Assembly (NCBI RefSeq): GCF_003991225.1
Contig: NZ_JTFC01000031.1
Location: 372,001 to 436,000 of the forward strand
Source of the DNA: Candidatus Kurthia intestinigallinarum
Lineage (GTDB): Bacteria > Bacillota > Bacilli > Bacillales_A > Planococcaceae
Direction of reading: 5' to 3'
DNA length: 64,000 bases
Part shown: in pieces, positions 63,857 through 64,000 of the stretch
Position numbering within the stretch: the first letter of the stretch is position 1
Layout of the letters: every line of letters starts with the position of its first letter
Notes under the pieces: model-generated
Told to the model about the DNA's origin: nothing
Database searches by the model: none
Seen by the model: only the letters and a program-made list of their open reading frames with translations
Translations under genes and position numbers: made by a program

Positions 63857-64000
63857 TTAATTGTCCTCCCATAATTGTACCACTGTATGATACGCTTCTA
63901 CTGGATTTTGTGCCTTTGTAATCGCGCGTCCTACAACGATTTGTGTTGAGCCTTCTGCGCGCGCTACTTGCGGTGTTGCAACACGTTTTTGATCATGTGT
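63857..64000 (-). CDS. pyrF: Orotidine 5'-phosphate decarboxylase, C-terminal part (runs off window)
   Basis: The last 47 codons and stop of a minus-strand frame open to the window edge: DQKRVATPQVARAEGSTQIV, VGRAITKAQNPVEAYHTVVQ, ending LWEDN. The VGRAITKA motif is the phosphate-binding loop of PyrF, which converts OMP to UMP. Order pyrF-pyrE is that of Bacillus. The rest of the gene is outside. Confidence 0.96.
   Translation of the reverse strand, partial: THDQKRVATPQVARAEGSTQIVVGRAITKAQNPVEAYHTVVQLWEDN

Overview
The window is a chromosomal housekeeping segment from a low-GC Gram-positive bacterium of the order Bacillales. Gene order follows the Bacillus subtilis arc from flgD through codY, topA, sucCD, rplS, ffh, smc, fab, fakA, prkC, priA and gmk to pyrE almost gene for gene. 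The AT-rich sequence, lepB between rplS and rbgA, and the protein sequences suggest a Planococcaceae-type genus (Lysinibacillus, Solibacillus or Kurthia-like). The genus is an inference. The cell is flagellated and encodes regulators typical of Bacillales (CodY, FapR, PrkC/Stp). No tRNA, rRNA, CRISPR array, prophage or transposase gene was found.

Layout: nearly all genes are on the minus strand, so transcription runs from high to low coordinates. 1-8658 is the proximal part of the fla/che operon (flgB to the start of flgD). 8659-9240 is a gene-free control region holding one copy of a palindromic repeat. 9241-12958 is xerC-hslV-hslU-codY. 13215-20070 holds trmFO, topA, dprA and sucCD. 20227-24908 holds an orphan flagellar-like pair (ylqG/ylqH) with rnhB, rbgA and lepB. 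25040-27386 is the ribosome-biogenesis cluster rpsP-khpA-rimM-trmD-rplS. 27609-30726 is ylxM-ffh and ftsY (SRP). 30743-35137 is smc and rnc. 35299-38864 is fapR-plsX-fabD-fabG-acpP. 38963-42580 is recG and the serine dehydratase subunits. 42940-44975 is asp23/fakA. 45211-45399 is rpmB, on the plus strand. 45632-60068 is one long, tightly overlapped run from yicC down to thiN. 60228-61913 is rqcH (plus strand). A VOC dioxygenase gene and the end of the pyr operon (pyrF, pyrE) close the window.

Themes: flagellar export and basal body; protein quality control (HslUV, RqcH, Def/Fmt); ribosome assembly and tRNA modification; SRP targeting; fatty acid and phospholipid initiation under FapR; chromosome maintenance (XerC, TopA, SMC, PriA, RecG, DprA).

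I found no strong candidate for a novel multi-gene system. The points worth a second look are regulatory or comparative. They are a three-copy palindromic repeat placed at operon ends, promoters nested in the terminators of upstream genes, a duplicated promoter segment before rpsP, an HslV without an N-terminal serine, the ylqG/ylqH pair, and the absence of remA and spoVM from their usual positions. Many starts were re-chosen on ribosome binding sites, with several TTG and GTG starts.
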